Shown here: positions 63,801 through 64,000 of the stretch, in pieces | Position numbering within the stretch: position 1 is the stretch's first letter | How the letters are laid out: each line of letters opens with the position of its first letter | Source of the DNA: Omphiscola glabra | Lineage: Eukaryota > Mollusca > Gastropoda > Lymnaeidae | Direction of reading: 5' to 3' | NCBI GenBank assembly: GCA_964017045.1 | Contig: OZ024801.1 | Coordinates: 35,868,757-35,932,756 of the forward strand | Length of the DNA stretch: 64,000 bases | Notes under the pieces: generated by a model | The model's database searches: none | What the model was told of the DNA's origin: nothing | What the model saw: the letters and a program-made list of their open reading frames with translations, nothing else | Made by a program: the position numbers and the translations under genes

Positions 63801-64000
63801 ATTACCTTGATCTTGACTGTCACTACCACTTGTATTACATAGATCTTGACTGTCACTACCACTTGTATTACCTTGATCTTGACTGTCACTACCACTTGTA
63901 TTACATAGATCTTGACTGTCACTACCACTTGTATTACATAGATCTTGGCTGTCACTACCAATAATATTACATAGATCTTGGCTGTCACTACCACTTGTAT
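57860..64000. repeat. 33-bp satellite, ~186 copies, with 1,485-bp higher-order period
   Basis: Unit CTTGACAGTCACTACCACTA then GTATTACATAGAT. Variants at four or five sites (TTGACAG/TTGACTG/TTGGCTG, CTAG/CTTG, CATAGA/CCTTGA). Landmark minus-strand reading breaks fall at 58,582, 60,067, 61,552 and 63,037 and at 58,715, 60,200, 61,685 and 63,170, each exactly 1,485 bp (45 units) apart. The array runs off the window. ORFs of 186-450 codons (VVTVKIYVI repeats) are not believed to be genes. Confidence 0.97.

Noticed and set aside
1..64000. tRNA and rRNA genes
   Set aside because: No tRNA cloverleaf consensus boxes or rRNA core motifs were noticed on reading; a tRNAscan or Infernal run would settle this.

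Overview
This is an animal nuclear window, most likely from a gastropod mollusc. It has multi-exon genes with GT-AG introns of up to about 20 kb, mitochondrial-type lipoyl synthase, several LINE and hAT families, and a very heavy load of minisatellites. The species call is inference. A SPIN-type hAT element, known from tetrapods and (from memory) from a pond snail, fits but does not prove it.

Left part (1-39,024, + strand): one gene of at least 16 exons, found by matching splice sites and reading-frame phase. Every exon joins in phase to give about 702 codons ending in a stop; the 5' end lies outside the window. The product looks extracellular: two copies of a Cys-rich module (exons 2-8 and 10-15) with the same exon phases, a six-cysteine ShK-like domain between them, and a tail ending in a hydrophobic segment (possible GPI signal or membrane anchor). 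The modules resemble the invertebrate DUF7042/7043/7044-type families, a memory-based assignment that needs an HMM search.

Right part (43,616-53,839, - strand): the last five exons of lipoyl synthase (LIAS), about 168 residues including the conserved RSSY serine motif. Its 5' exons must lie beyond position 64,000 or be missing.

About 24 kb of the 64 kb (sum of the intervals listed here) is tandem repeat, in more than 40 arrays with units of 15-69 bp. The longest ORFs (683, 669, 450 and 450 codons) are only readings of arrays whose unit is a multiple of three. The right edge (57,860-64,000) is one 33-bp satellite with a higher-order period of 1,485 bp (45 units).

Transposable elements include a SPIN-like MITE with target-site duplication, a broken hAT (DUF4371/ZMYM1-like) transposase cut up by minisatellites, a foldback-like element holding a hAT insertion, several LINE tails, a broken LINE with endonuclease and reverse transcriptase (54,063-56,430), and a MITE with about 33-bp inverted repeats.

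The most unusual feature is how arrays meet exons in the left gene. In three introns the tandem unit contains the 3' splice site itself, and in two of them the first exon bases as well, so the true acceptor is the last of a row of near-identical copies. A fourth intron has a single duplicate acceptor, and two arrays start directly at a 5' splice site.
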